NCBI RefSeq assembly: GCF_018139145.2
Contig: NC_059500.1
Location: 34,887,437-34,951,436 of the forward strand
Source of the DNA: Gymnogyps californianus
Taxonomy: Eukaryota > Chordata > Aves > Accipitriformes > Cathartidae
Length of the DNA: 64,000 nt
Reading direction: 5' to 3'
Shown: positions 15,001-25,799 of the stretch, in pieces
How the letters are laid out: each line of letters opens with the position of its first letter
How positions within the stretch are numbered: position 1 is the stretch's first letter
Notes under the pieces: model-generated
What the model was told of the DNA's origin: nothing
Databases searched by the model: none
The model's input: only the letters and a program-made list of their open reading frames with translations
Program-made: the position numbers and the translations under genes

Positions 15001-15046
15001 AGGCTACTGGGATCTCAACAAAAACTGTGTCCATATGAAAAACCAT
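13014..15046 (-). pseudogene. CR1 ORF2 relic (reverse transcriptase, C-terminal part)
   Basis: This is a decayed copy of the CR1 ORF2 polyprotein, which copies CR1 RNA at the target site. Going 5' to 3' on the minus strand: 15046-14528 encodes the linker region (172 codons, the first part beyond the element edge); 14339-14157 carries the start of the reverse transcriptase, with the NYRLVSLT-type block; about 14090-14040 carries motif A (YLDFSK); 13937-13716 carries the LQG...GSILFNIFINDL block and the catalytic box; 13199-13014 carries the C-terminal VRLVKHWNVLP block. The catalytic box at 13817-13806 reads FAGD instead of FADD, so a catalytic aspartate is lost. Frame changes between blocks also make it non-functional. 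Confidence 0.9.
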
Positions 15047-15885
15047 ATCAGATGAGAAAACTTATGGAGACACTATGAAACTAAATTGGGCTTACAAAGG
15101 GTGTGTTTAAAATTATCCCTTATTGTTGCAGTTCACAGGCCAGTCCTCAGCACCAAGTGGGAAAATGTTATTTTTCATGCAGTGGTGTAGTGTTTTTTGA
15201 TATTTTAAAAAGTAATTTCCATGACTTTTTTACTTTTTTAGTATGATCATTTGGTAACTTATCCTGAAATAGCTGTGACGGAATCATCTCCTGATTTAAG
15301 GCATAATCATTTAGTAGGCACATGCTGAGAGTGTCTGTATAAAAAAGAAAATAAAGTTGCCATTGAAACTAGAATGGGCAGAAAATCCTTCACACATGGC
15401 TCACTTCTCTCTCTTGTCGCAACAGCAATAACATTCTGACATCCCTGTCCCCAAACCATTCTTCTTTGCTGCTTCCAAATACCCACTCTATTCTGTCCCT
15501 GTCAGCTAACCCTATTCTTTTCTTTTTTATTCCGCCAGATGTATGCTTATTAAAAACTGTTCAGCTTTCAAAGGCCTGACTTTTCTTGCCAGAATAATTT
15601 TCCTCAAATTTACTGACTGTATAGTGCATAGTATATGCATAGACTGAAATAAAGGTTTTCTAATATAAGATTTTCCCTTAAATATTCCCCTTGTGTCCCC
15701 AATGCAGTCCATCTTTCCCCAAACCTGTGTTCCCCACCATTTGTTCCATTTCCCTACTATTGCTTCCAAAAATATTTGAAAGTAAATATAATAAAGCATC
15801 ATGTGCTGGAATACGAGTCTGGAATCCATACAGACAGGATTATTGCAGGTTGCCCCCAAATGAGGTAGGCAAGATGGCAGAATAC

Positions 15886-15903
15886 GGGGGGGGGGGGGGG
15901 GGG
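15886..15903. repeat. G18 homopolymer
   Basis: Eighteen consecutive G residues, preceded by AATAC and followed by TAG. Such runs are prone to polymerase slippage and assembly error, so the length should be treated as approximate. The G strand could fold as a quadruplex. Confidence 0.95.
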
Positions 15904-18190
15904 TAGAAAAATATTTCATCAGAATTTTTCCAGCCAGGAAAAATTTCCATTCCAACCTGGTCAGGACTTGGGAAAAGCACATATGACCAGAATTAAAATA
16001 AAGGGTGGAGCTGGAATTGATATTGTTAAGCTTAGGGTATGCTTAGTTCCCAGTAAAGGAAACTCCCATTTTGTTTCAGTTTTGATTCAGCCTTCACTAT
16101 TGTAAATCCATGCGTAGGGTTGAGGTGGGGGAGAGATCATAAGAAGAACAACACTAATAAGACATCTTTAATGCCACTAGACAACTCCATAAAAAATGTA
16201 CCTGATCTTTTTTTTCTCATGTTCAGAATTATAAATTACAGTCATTGTATTGAGGGCATACTCTGGGAATAACACAGCTCAGAAAATCTGCAACAGTCCT
16301 CACTAAGATTACATACGCAGATACTTTCATTATTCTGCCAGGTTGACAAGGGAATTCTTTCTTGTCGCTCTCCTTGAATTGCCTTGCCTTTTGGCTACAC
16401 AGACCTCAGAGGTTTCTAGTGCTGCAACATGGCTGAAAAGAATCCTCCTCCAGCCTTTCCCACACTTCTCCACATGAAAAAGCACTCTTCTTTAACGTGT
16501 TAGCTTCAACAGGTCGTAACAGCTGGTTTACGAGAGGTGGCTGTATTCAGTAGCTTTGAAATAACTAATCTGCTAGCAGACTGGAACTGTCCTCTTCAGG
16601 TCTAGACATGGTCTTGTTTGTGAAGGCAAGACTTGAGCGCTTTCGCCCAGCTCAGTATCAAGTGAGTTGGAAAAGTGTTCATGCAGCGCTGGCCCCTGCC
16701 CCAAACCTACGCATGGTCTTCCCCCTGTCTCCAGCAAACCCTTCTGCCAGAGGACAGTGAAGGGGAGAGGGCTTTTCCTCTACATCTCTGTTGTCCTCCT
16801 CTGGGGAAATGTGTTGAGTTAGTTAAATTGGCTTAATGTCTTTCTTTGAAGCAAATGCACCAAATTACTTGCACCGTAGTAAGCAGATGAATTGATGCTG
16901 GCAGATTAATATGAAAATAAACCAGATCCTTTTCCCCTAGGAATAAGAGAAATATCCTGTCAGGTCAACTGAGCAGCTCTTGAAGAAAGGAGGAGGGGGG
17001 AGAAGGAAGAGAGAGAGGGAATTCATTGATAATTCAAGGTTGTCAGTCTCTCTGACAGCTCAGGAGCCTGAAGCTACGTGGTTATTCTTGGAAGAGAAAC
17101 ACGGCGGGGCGCAGCCATGCAGGACCACAGTCTGACAGTCAGCCAGGGATGCCCAGGAAGCATTTTGCCTCCTGTGCAATGACCCTGAGGGCAGCATTGG
17201 AAATATAACATCGAGTCATTATGTTTCAAAATACCGGAAAGATTGCTAAGTCAATCTCTTGGAAATTATGAACTATGAGAATTAAAGTTGGCAATATAAT
17301 TGATTTAGCACCTCTGCCTTAGTTTGAAGTGCTGTCTTCCTGACATGGTTACATGTTCCTTTTTTTTCCACTGGAGCCCCTTCTACATTTCTCCATGCAC
17401 TTGTGGTCATTTTTAAAGCCTCGCCTTTCACCTTTTCTACCTAAAAAAGAAATAGAAAGTGGCAGGAGAAATTTGCATGTGCAAAACCAGAAAGAGGTAA
17501 GAAGTTGTAAATTAATACAGTCAGATAGTCTAAGCAAAGTATTTGTAAAGTTCGAATGAAAGAGTGAGTTACCTATTCCCATTCTAGCAACCTGTTTCCC
17601 CCACTTGGTGGGATCATCTGTTCTGAAAAGCAAACTCAGTACTTATTTCTAAGTCTACAATTCTAGTATTTAGGCAGATGGGCACGCTGAGTCTTAGAAG
17701 GTTCATTGTTGTGCTGCCATTATCTTCCTGTAGGCAAATCCAATGTTGCTAGGGTGAGATAACTGATTTCAGTGAGGATCTCAGCACTTAACCTGGCTTG
17801 CACTAGCTGGTGTAGGCACTGAGGTAGACCAGTACCAGCTCAGTTAGAAAGCAGGGTAGACCAGTGTATGTTAAGCTGGATGTTTATCAGAACATGAGCT
17901 GACCACTTTAAAGCTGCTGCTGGACTGTAGGGATAAGAATAATATAGTGCAGCATTTGCAATATATAAAATTATAATCTTGCCATTTTAATTCTCTTTTT
18001 TTTATTTTGCCTTTTTTTTTTTTGGCTTTTCTGGTAAAAGTTTCAGTTTTGTTGTATTGTACTATGGTTCCTAGAAATTTTTGACACATCTTCTGCAGTT
18101 CATTTTGTATATGAAGCAAAATAAATCATTCTGTTTTCCCACCTATTATAAAATAAGACAGTTTTTTAATTACTTTAAATTACATATTAT

Positions 18191-18231
18191 GAAAAAAGAA
18201 AAAAAGAAAAGGAAAAAAAAGAAAAAAAAAG
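18191..18231. repeat. A/G-rich low-complexity tract
   Basis: A 41-base purine-only stretch made of A runs broken by single or double G. It is probably simple-repeat drift and carries no identifiable element. Confidence 0.9.
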
Positions 18232-21200
18232 CCTTTAATAGCTAATTGCTTTCCAGCAAGTACTGGAGAAATTAATGTGAATCTGTCAGAAACACTGTGT
18301 TTTTGGTAACATTTGATATTCCATTAAGTTAAAGATAATGAAGATCCTTAGTGTTTACAAAAGGGCTTTTAAATCTGTTAGATGTGTGCCTTTTACTTTC
18401 TGCATGCTTTTTACGTGTTGATTGATTCACTTTGGTATCAGCTCAATCTATCTATTTTATAAATGGCAAGAACTTCCTTTCTTTGTGAAGTGTGGTGAGG
18501 TTGTTTGGAGTAATTAGCCCAATGTTAATGATGTAAAGTCTTCTTTTCTCCTTGAAATGCAAAGAACTGTGGTGCTGAGCAGCATTAGCAAGAAGGAGCA
18601 GGGTAGACTTTGTACTCAAAGCTGGCCGCAAAATGTATTAAGCTTTGCAGTGGGAAGGAAATGGCTTTTTGGGAGTAAGGCAGAGTAATATGGAATAACT
18701 AGTGTATTTTAGCAGTTCCATTAAAAATTAGTAAGAGAGAGAAGGCTCTGTACTTGTTCACAACCAAAGCTGTCCAGAGATGAGGTTATGGTGCTGTCTT
18801 CTTTTAACTTTCACGCGGTGAAAGCTTCAATGTCCTGCCTTGTCCTTATAATGCTGAGTGATAAAGTCCAGGATATAATCCCCTCAGGCCATGCTGTATT
18901 TGGCGGACTAGGGTGATTTTGCAGACATGCCACAGAATTACTTTTTCTGGAGGTTAACAAATGCTTCCTCACCGGTGAGCTGCAGCATCCACCACCACTG
19001 CTACACAGCCTAGGAACAAACAAAGCAGTTTTAAAGTCCTTGTGATTTAATTGTTTTAAGAGTGGCCACAGAAAGGGTGGAAATCTAGGAGAATGCAGGA
19101 ACAGAAAGGAAAAGAAGAAAAGCGGGAGGATATTCTATTGTCTGTTTATTTATTTGTTTTTGCTGAATTTTTTTAGGCTTAAGTCCGTATTTACGCCACC
19201 CTATTAGAGCTGTGTCTACTTTCAGAGACATGCTCATTGTGACATATGAAATGCTCTTAGAGCCTGAGTACTTTCCCTTCGCTATCTCTTTCTGCATAAA
19301 TTACGAATAACTGAGTGAGGAGCTAGCCAAGCTGCTGGGAAGGAGTTCACACCACCTCCCTCCACAGAAGCCTGTTAAATGGTGTCCACTGCAGTTCGAA
19401 ACAGCTCCTTGCAGACTCAAATCCAAAAGGGAGCTTCGCTCCCTGAGATGAGTATGTCATGGTGGCACTAATACTGCATTGCCAGCCTCTTGGTTGCTCC
19501 ATCTTTCAAACAGAGCACTGCCAGGACAGCACAAGTGCTGGGGAGGCATCTTTGGAGCTGATCATTTTGGGGACTTTAGTTTGTACCTGAGTTTGCTGCT
19601 GAACGGTTGGTGCTGGCTGAGAAAGGGAGGAAGGAGAAGAGCATGGTGGCATAGCCATTCCTGGGACGGCAAGTTGGCTGTAGTTACATTTGATCACCCA
19701 CAATTGTGAAGATCCTAATGGTGAAAAATGGTACTTTATTTTTTCTCAACATTCAGTGAGCTTGTTGAGATTTACCTTGCCACTTAGGAGGTAATTGGGC
19801 AGTGCAAGGGAGCACTGATTATACTGGTAACAGATGTGTCAGATGGAAGTGAATGGAAGAGGAGCACTTCTAATTTACTGTTGTAATTATGGCAGTGATG
19901 ACAGATTTTGGCAGGTTATTAAAGTCAAAGAAATGTCTGGGTATGGGAAAGATAGCCTTCATTTGTACATATTTGTTTTCATTACCAACTTCTACTGAGG
20001 CAGTGAAAAAAAAGAAAAAAGATTATTGCCTCAAACATATGAAAAGGAATACAGTGACTCAGTTCAGGTCATAACGATCAGTTCGTTATCCTCTGAGACC
20101 CCCGTGGAGAAAAGCAAACAAATAACACAAGGACATGAGAGCCCCTGAAGAACCATTTTGCTTATATACCTCATTAATACTAGTTGTAATCTGTTTTTTG
20201 ATGTTCACTAAGATCCTTTTTACAGGAAAGTAGAAGAAAGAGAGCAGAGGAATTCTGCCAAAAGAGATTTTATGAAATCAATCCTGAGCACATTCAGATG
20301 CACTGAAAAGGGAGAGAGCAATAAATACAGAGAGCCAATTACATGTGCCTTTAATTTACTATGTTTAATTTCACTGAGTGGCCCAGCTGCCTTAGTGACT
20401 CAGCTGTAGCTATGAAAATTGCCTTAAGGTCTGCAGACTAACGTATTTGATTTCAGCATGGCTCTGTTTGGCTTACCACCTTGCAGTATTCTGGAATATG
20501 TAAATTAAAACATGAATGAGTTTCATTTTTCCAACCTCATTTCAACGAGTTTACAGCAGAGGTCTGAAAACATGAAACTGAACCCTGCACAGTAATTGAA
20601 TACCCATGTTTGCTTTGGACAACGTCTTAAAGCATCTTGGTATTTTTCTTGGTTAACTTTTATTGCAACTTTCTTCTCTTTGTTGTCCGCCTTTATTTCT
20701 TGGGGCTGTGACAATGAGTTAAACCAAATGTGCTGGAAAAAAGTGTGCTCTGAAAGTGAATGCACTCTTTCATTGAAAATTCAGTGCAGCTTCCCTTGCT
20801 CTCATTGCTTGTCAGATTTTCTGGGAATAGCTGTGGTGAGATTTAATTCATAGGGTGATATAATTATTCCCTTGAATTGCTCTCAGCCAGCTTTTGCAGT
20901 CCTTCTTCAAACGAGAGGCTGGCTGGCACACCGTTAATGCAAAGAGCCAAGGACTATGCAGCCTGTTTTTAATCAAAATCATGTCTAAAATGTCAAAAAA
21001 ACTTTTCAATTTCTATTTGTTTACTAATAGAATCTCTTCAGAAATTCCACTGAATCGTCTAAGACTCAGTGAGATGGGATAATCAATTTTTTTGGTTTGC
21101 CTTGATTTTCTTTATAACCAATCATTTCCTTCCCATGATGTCACATTGGGCTTTTGCTGTAAACAAAGCTCATAAGAAAAAAATTTAACCTTTCACACTG

Positions 21201-21891
21201 TGGTCCCTAATTCTGCATGACAGATAATTACAGAGGTTTCCCAAATGAGTGTCAGAAAGTATATCTGAGAACATCTCATGTAGCTGGGAGGTATGAACTA
21301 AGCTGATAACAATAAACTAAAAGTCAAGCCAGGCAAGGAAGTGGGAGCATTAAAAAACCATAAATCATGTTTTGACATTTCCTCAGAACATTCTTGTATG
21401 TTCACCAGACATTAGCACAGGGGGGAATCCTTCCCCATCTGAAAGTCTTGGCTGAACACTTATAACACAAGAGGAATAAAATCCCCCTCTCCCTCTTGCA
21501 GTTCAGGACTTCAAACAATTTCAAACTGTAGGATGAAGCCTTCTCAGTGAATGATTATCTCCAATTCTCCCTCCTCTTTGGCTGTCACACCTTAACTCAG
21601 AGGCTATAGTAAGCCATCTACAGGCTACCAGTCTGATGGCTGCTTCCCTACATTCTATTCAGTTGGTCTGGGTTTTGGTTTGGGGTTTTTTTCTTTCCCT
21701 ACAACACTTCTGGAGCCAAATAGCTGACCTTGTAGTAATTAATTTAGTTTACCTACCTCATCACTATTTGTCCAAAACAAATTTCCTGAAAACTCTAGTG
21801 GAAGCCTACATTGAGTTCTTGATATTGCAACAGAGTAGCAATATATGAATTCTTCCTGGGCTCTATATCTCTGAGGTTTTTAAAATTAATT

Positions 21892-21904
21892 GGGGGGGGG
21901 GGGG
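21892..21904. repeat. G13 homopolymer
   Basis: Thirteen G residues directly after TTAATT and before TATAAAAAG. A similar AATT-plus-G8 junction occurs at 45326-45337, probably by chance. Confidence 0.95.
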
Positions 21905-23157
21905 TATAAAAAGAAAATGAGAGGAAATTATTTTGCTATGTTTTGTTTTGAAATCCATTTGTGTTTTTTTTGTTTTAATAATCACCCTGCTTGCTAAAGG
22001 CTCTTTGATCTCATAGCTCTACTGGCAGAATTTATAAAAGCTGGAGGCTCCAGGTCATTGACAGACTTACACTTTTCCACCTCCCATAAAACTATGGTCT
22101 TCCAGCTGAATTTTGTCAGGTTGGGTTTGCTCCATGAAGCTGAACACCTCCTGCTTCTCCAACCACTGAGCACTGAGCCTGAAAATGCCTTGAATCACAG
22201 AAGACAACTTTTGTCCATGGTGAAGCAGATAATTTAAACAATTACTATGCTGAAAATACTATGGCCTTGATAACAGTGTCTCTATGAAATAAGCTACTTT
22301 CCTTTTTATTGGAGTTTCTAGTTTCTGAGTTACAGGTTTATCTGAGCATGACATTTCTGTTTGGAATATACAAGGAGATAAATATTTTCACTCTCACATA
22401 CCTAAAAAACAACTACATTTGCTCATACTGTAGAAAATATTCGTGTTTTAAACAGAGACCAAGTATGGGAAATGTTGGTCCCAAAGGCGTGTATTAGGGA
22501 ACATTAGGAGAAACTGAAAAGGGACAGCTAGAATAAAAGTATCACTTCAGCCTTGGTTGCTGTGATCTGCTTTAGAGCAGTGTAATGATGTGCACAAAAG
22601 AACAGTAAATATATATTTTTCATTTATTCGTAGAAGAGCTACTCTTCAGCAGGCTATTGTACTTTATGTCAATGCATTTCACTGTATAACAAAGAACAGT
22701 AACAGTTACTGTCACAGAATCATAGATATTGTAAAAGATGAACAAGACCTGTGTGATTATGGTTTTAATCACTGTGTGGCTGTGGGGTTTTCACCTGCAG
22801 TGAACAGAAACTGGAACAGCATCAGCCTCTCAGGTCTGAGGGCATGCATTGTGATTAACTTAAAATTAAGAAAACTTCATATGATAAGCTGTTTCTTTTC
22901 TTTTCAGATTATGTTTAATATTGCATAAAGTCATGATCTGTGGTTCAAAGTGTGTTATAAGACTATAATGCATTCTGACAAATGTATTTTCTTCTGTCAA
23001 AGTGCTGCTGTGTGCATTGTCTTTGTCTTTATTGCAATTTCTTGTGTTATGTGCTGTTCTTGAGGAATAGTTCTTGACATAGTTCTTGATCAAAATATTA
23101 AAATGAGGTGAAAATGATGATTTAAAAGTGCATAGACTGCTTGAAAGCAGCATTTGC

Positions 23158-25400
23158 AAAAACATAGTGTGGTTAAGGTTGGAAGGAACATCTGGAGATC
23201 ATGTAGTCCAATTCCCTGCTTAAAGCAGGGTCAGCTACAGCAGATTGCTCAGGGCTGTGTCCTGTTAGGTTTTCCATGTCACCATAGGTGCAAACTCCAC
23301 AACCTCTCTGGGCAACCTGTGCCAGAGTTCAAACACACTCACAGTAAAAAAGTGTTTTCTCATGTTTAAACAGCTTTTCCTGTATTTCAATTTGTGTGTC
23401 CATTGCCTCTTTTCCTGTCAGTGGGTACCACTGAGAAGAGTCTGGCTCCCTCATTTTCATTCCTCCCATCAGGTATTTATACACACATATAAGATCCTCC
23501 TGAGCCTTCTCTTCTCTAGGCTGAATAGTTCCAGTTCTTTCAGCCTCTCCTCATATGGAAGATGCTCCAGACCCTTAATCATATTCATTGCCCTTCACTG
23601 CACTCTTGGCGGTTCAGCCCCTGGTCTACTTTGTGCTTCATAAATTGATCTATGAGGATGTTATGGGAGACACTGTCAAAAGCCTTACTAAAGTCCAGAT
23701 AAAGAACATCCACTGCTCTCCTGTTGTCCACCAAGCCAGTCATCCCTTTGCAGAAGGCTGTCAGGTTGGTCAAGGATGATTCCTCCTTTTTTAAATACAT
23801 GCTGACTACTCCCAATCACCTGTTTTCCTTCATGTGTTTGGAAACAGCTTACAGATTTTTGCCCCAACGCCTTCCCAGGGATCAAGGTTCCCTGAGTCCT
23901 TCTTCCTTCTCTTTTTGAAGACAGGAGTGACACTTGCTTTCTTCCAGTCCTCAAGAACCATTTTCCTCCTCTGATCCCTCGATCACTATCAGCTTTCAAA
24001 TAGGATCAAGACTGGCCTCACAATGACATCAGCCACCTCCCCAAGCAGTCATGGGTGCATCCCATTCCTGGGCTTATATATAAAAATGTCTAACTTGTTT
24101 GTATGTTCCCTAACCTGACCCTCCTACATCGAGAGTAAGCCTTCCTTGCTCTAGACTTCCCCCCTGATCTTGGGCCTGGGATTCCTGAAAGCAAATCTGA
24201 TATATGAAGGTGTAGGCAAAGAAGGCATTGAGAACCTTGAGCTTTTTTATATCCTCTGTCACCAGGACCCCTGCCCCATTCAGCAATGGGCCCACATTTT
24301 CCTTCATCTTCCTTATGCTGCTGATGTACCTCTAGAAACACTTGTTGCCTTTCACATCACTTGTCAGGGTAAAGCCCAGGTGGCTTTAGTTTTCCTAGCC
24401 CCATCCATGCACTCTTGGACAGTGTTTACTTATTTTTCCTGGGTCATCTGTCCCTGCTTCTAGCTCCTGTATGCTTCCTTGTTATGTTTGAGTATAGTCA
24501 GGAACTCCTCATTCATCCATGCAGACCTCTTGCCACTTTTGCTTGATTTCTTGCTCATGGGGCTCTTGAGCTTGGATAAAGTGATCCTTGAAAATCAACT
24601 AGTTCTTCTGAACCCTCTGTTCTCCATGATCACCTCCCATGGGATTCTTCCAAGCAGGTCCCTGAACAGGCCAAAGATTGTTCTCTTGAAGTCCAGGGTT
24701 GTGATCCTGCTATTTGCCTTGTTCCCTCCTCTCAGGTTCCTGAACTCAGCCTCCTTTGGTTGCTGCAGTCCATGCTGCACTTCCATCCCCAACTAGTTCT
24801 CCTTGTTTGTAAGTATCAGGTCCAACAGAGCACCTTCCATCCTCCACTCCTCAGTCACCTGTCTTAGGAAGTTATTAATCAATTAACTTCAAATACCTCC
24901 AGGACTGCTTGTGTCCTGCTGTGTTGTCCCTGCAGCGGATTATCTGGGTGGTTCAAGCCCCCCACGAGGACCAGGGTCTCCAAATGTGAGGCTTCTTCCA
25001 GCTGGCTGAAGAAGCCTTATCTACTTCTCCCTGATTAGTCAGTCTGTAGCAGACACCTACCACAATGCTGCCCACACTGGTTTGCCCTCTAATCCTGACC
25101 CATAAACTCCTAGCCAGCTGACCACCTGTCCCAGGCAGAGCTCCATGTGTTCCTGCTGCTCTCTCACATTCAGGGCAACTCCCCCTTCTCGCAGTCCCAG
25201 CCTGTCCTTTACAAAGGGCCTGTACCCATCCATAGCGGCACTCCAGCCATGTGAGTTTTTCCACTGTGCTTCTGTGATCCCAGTGAGACTGTAGTCCTGC
25301 AGTGGCACACAGACCTCCAGTTCCTCCTGTTTGTCCCCATCCTGCCTGCATTAATGTGCAGGCACTGCAGAGATGCACCTGGTCCTGACGATTTCTCAGA
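23158..25400 (-). mobile_element. CR1 LINE copy 2, endonuclease retained, reverse-transcriptase core deleted
   Basis: The 3' end of this minus-strand element lies at about 23158-23240, with the diagnostic 'ggttggaaggaacatctgg' and 'aaagcagggtcagc' blocks. Homology continues to about 25400, where the start of the ORF2 endonuclease region is reached, so little of ORF2 is missing at its 5' end. Compared with copy 1, the stretch between about 23605 and 23650 spans only some 50 bases where copy 1 has about 630. An internal deletion of roughly 580 bases has therefore removed the segment with the catalytic FADD box. ORF1 and the 5' UTR are absent. Confidence 0.92.
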
Positions 25401-25423
25401 TAAAGTGTGAAAACTTCCCTCAC
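23585..25423 (-). pseudogene. CR1 ORF2 relic (endonuclease and partial reverse transcriptase)
   Basis: Read on the minus strand, 25423-24953 and the overlapping frame 25308-25057 carry the endonuclease region. They include GITEAQWKNSHGWS, GGVALNVREQ and, in the other frame, SLWVRIRGQT and VVGVCYR. The same domain therefore lies in two frames, which shows at least one frameshift. Frames at 24792-24595 and 24341-24090 carry the linker. Frames at 23999-23688 and 23815-23585 carry reverse-transcriptase motif A (VLYLDFSKAFDSVSHN). Downstream of motif A the frame runs into the internal deletion and the catalytic core is gone. The first codons of the 25423 frame are probably flanking DNA. No functional product is possible. 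Confidence 0.88.
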
Positions 25424-25710
25424 AATGCTCTATAATTACTGTGAAAATAGTGAAACAAATTAAAAACTGATTTGTTTTTCATTTAGTGTAGAGGATCACT
25501 CTTGGATTTTACTTATTGGTATGTATTCCAAATGATGCTTTGAAAGTCATGCAAGTTATTTCATGGAAATTAATTAAGCTTTCTTTTTTGTCTAGATAGA
25601 AGATATTCAATAAATCAAAGAGAACTAACTGTGCCTGCTTGACAGTCTTCAGGGGAAACTAATTTTGATATATGTATATATGTGTATTTTTATCCATAAC
25701 ACACACACAC
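25401..25710. other. AT-rich spacer between two CR1 copies
   Basis: This stretch is mostly A/T, with a TATATGTATATATGTG stretch near 25669-25684 and a short (AC)5 run just before the next CR1 fragment. I see no gene or regulatory feature. Confidence 0.7.
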
Positions 25711-25799
25711 AATCACAGAATCACAGAATGGCTGAGGTTGGAAGGAACCTCTGGAGGTCATCTGTTCCAATCCCCTGCTCAAGCATGGGAATCTAGAGC
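25711..25799 (-). mobile_element. CR1 3'-end fragment, copy 3
   Basis: About 89 bases match the CR1 3' terminus on the minus strand. Two copies of the terminal 8-base repeat (plus strand AATCACAG twice, then AATGG) are followed by 'ctgaggttggaaggaacctctggaggtcat' and 'cccctgctcaagca'. Only the 3' untranslated end is present, as expected from reverse transcription that aborted early. It looks less decayed at its terminus than copies 1 and 2. Confidence 0.93.

Larger units (their letters stand above)
15001..23157. other. AT-rich unique DNA, no gene seen
   Basis: No host gene, RNA gene or nameable repeat is visible. The longest frame (151 codons, minus strand, 15982-15527) runs through the G18 tract, which gives it an artificial proline run, and shows no domain. 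Homopolymer tracts lie at 15886-15903, 18191-18231 and 21892-21904. Two blocks look unusually rich in homeodomain-like or composite sites and could be conserved regulatory DNA: about 16840-16925 and about 20330-20480. Confidence 0.65.

Noticed and set aside
14528..15046. 172-codon minus-strand frame as a possible host gene
   Set aside because: Most of it is the CR1 ORF2 linker region; the first residues are flanking DNA.
15527..15982. 151-codon minus-strand frame
   Set aside because: It crosses the G18 run, has no motif and no splice context; chance is the simplest explanation.
22711..22727. TCACAGAATCATAGAT resembling the CR1 3' terminus
   Set aside because: Only about 16 bases match and the following sequence does not continue as CR1; too short to call.
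24953..25423. 156-codon minus-strand frame as a possible host gene
   Set aside because: It is the CR1 copy 2 endonuclease region read partly out of frame.
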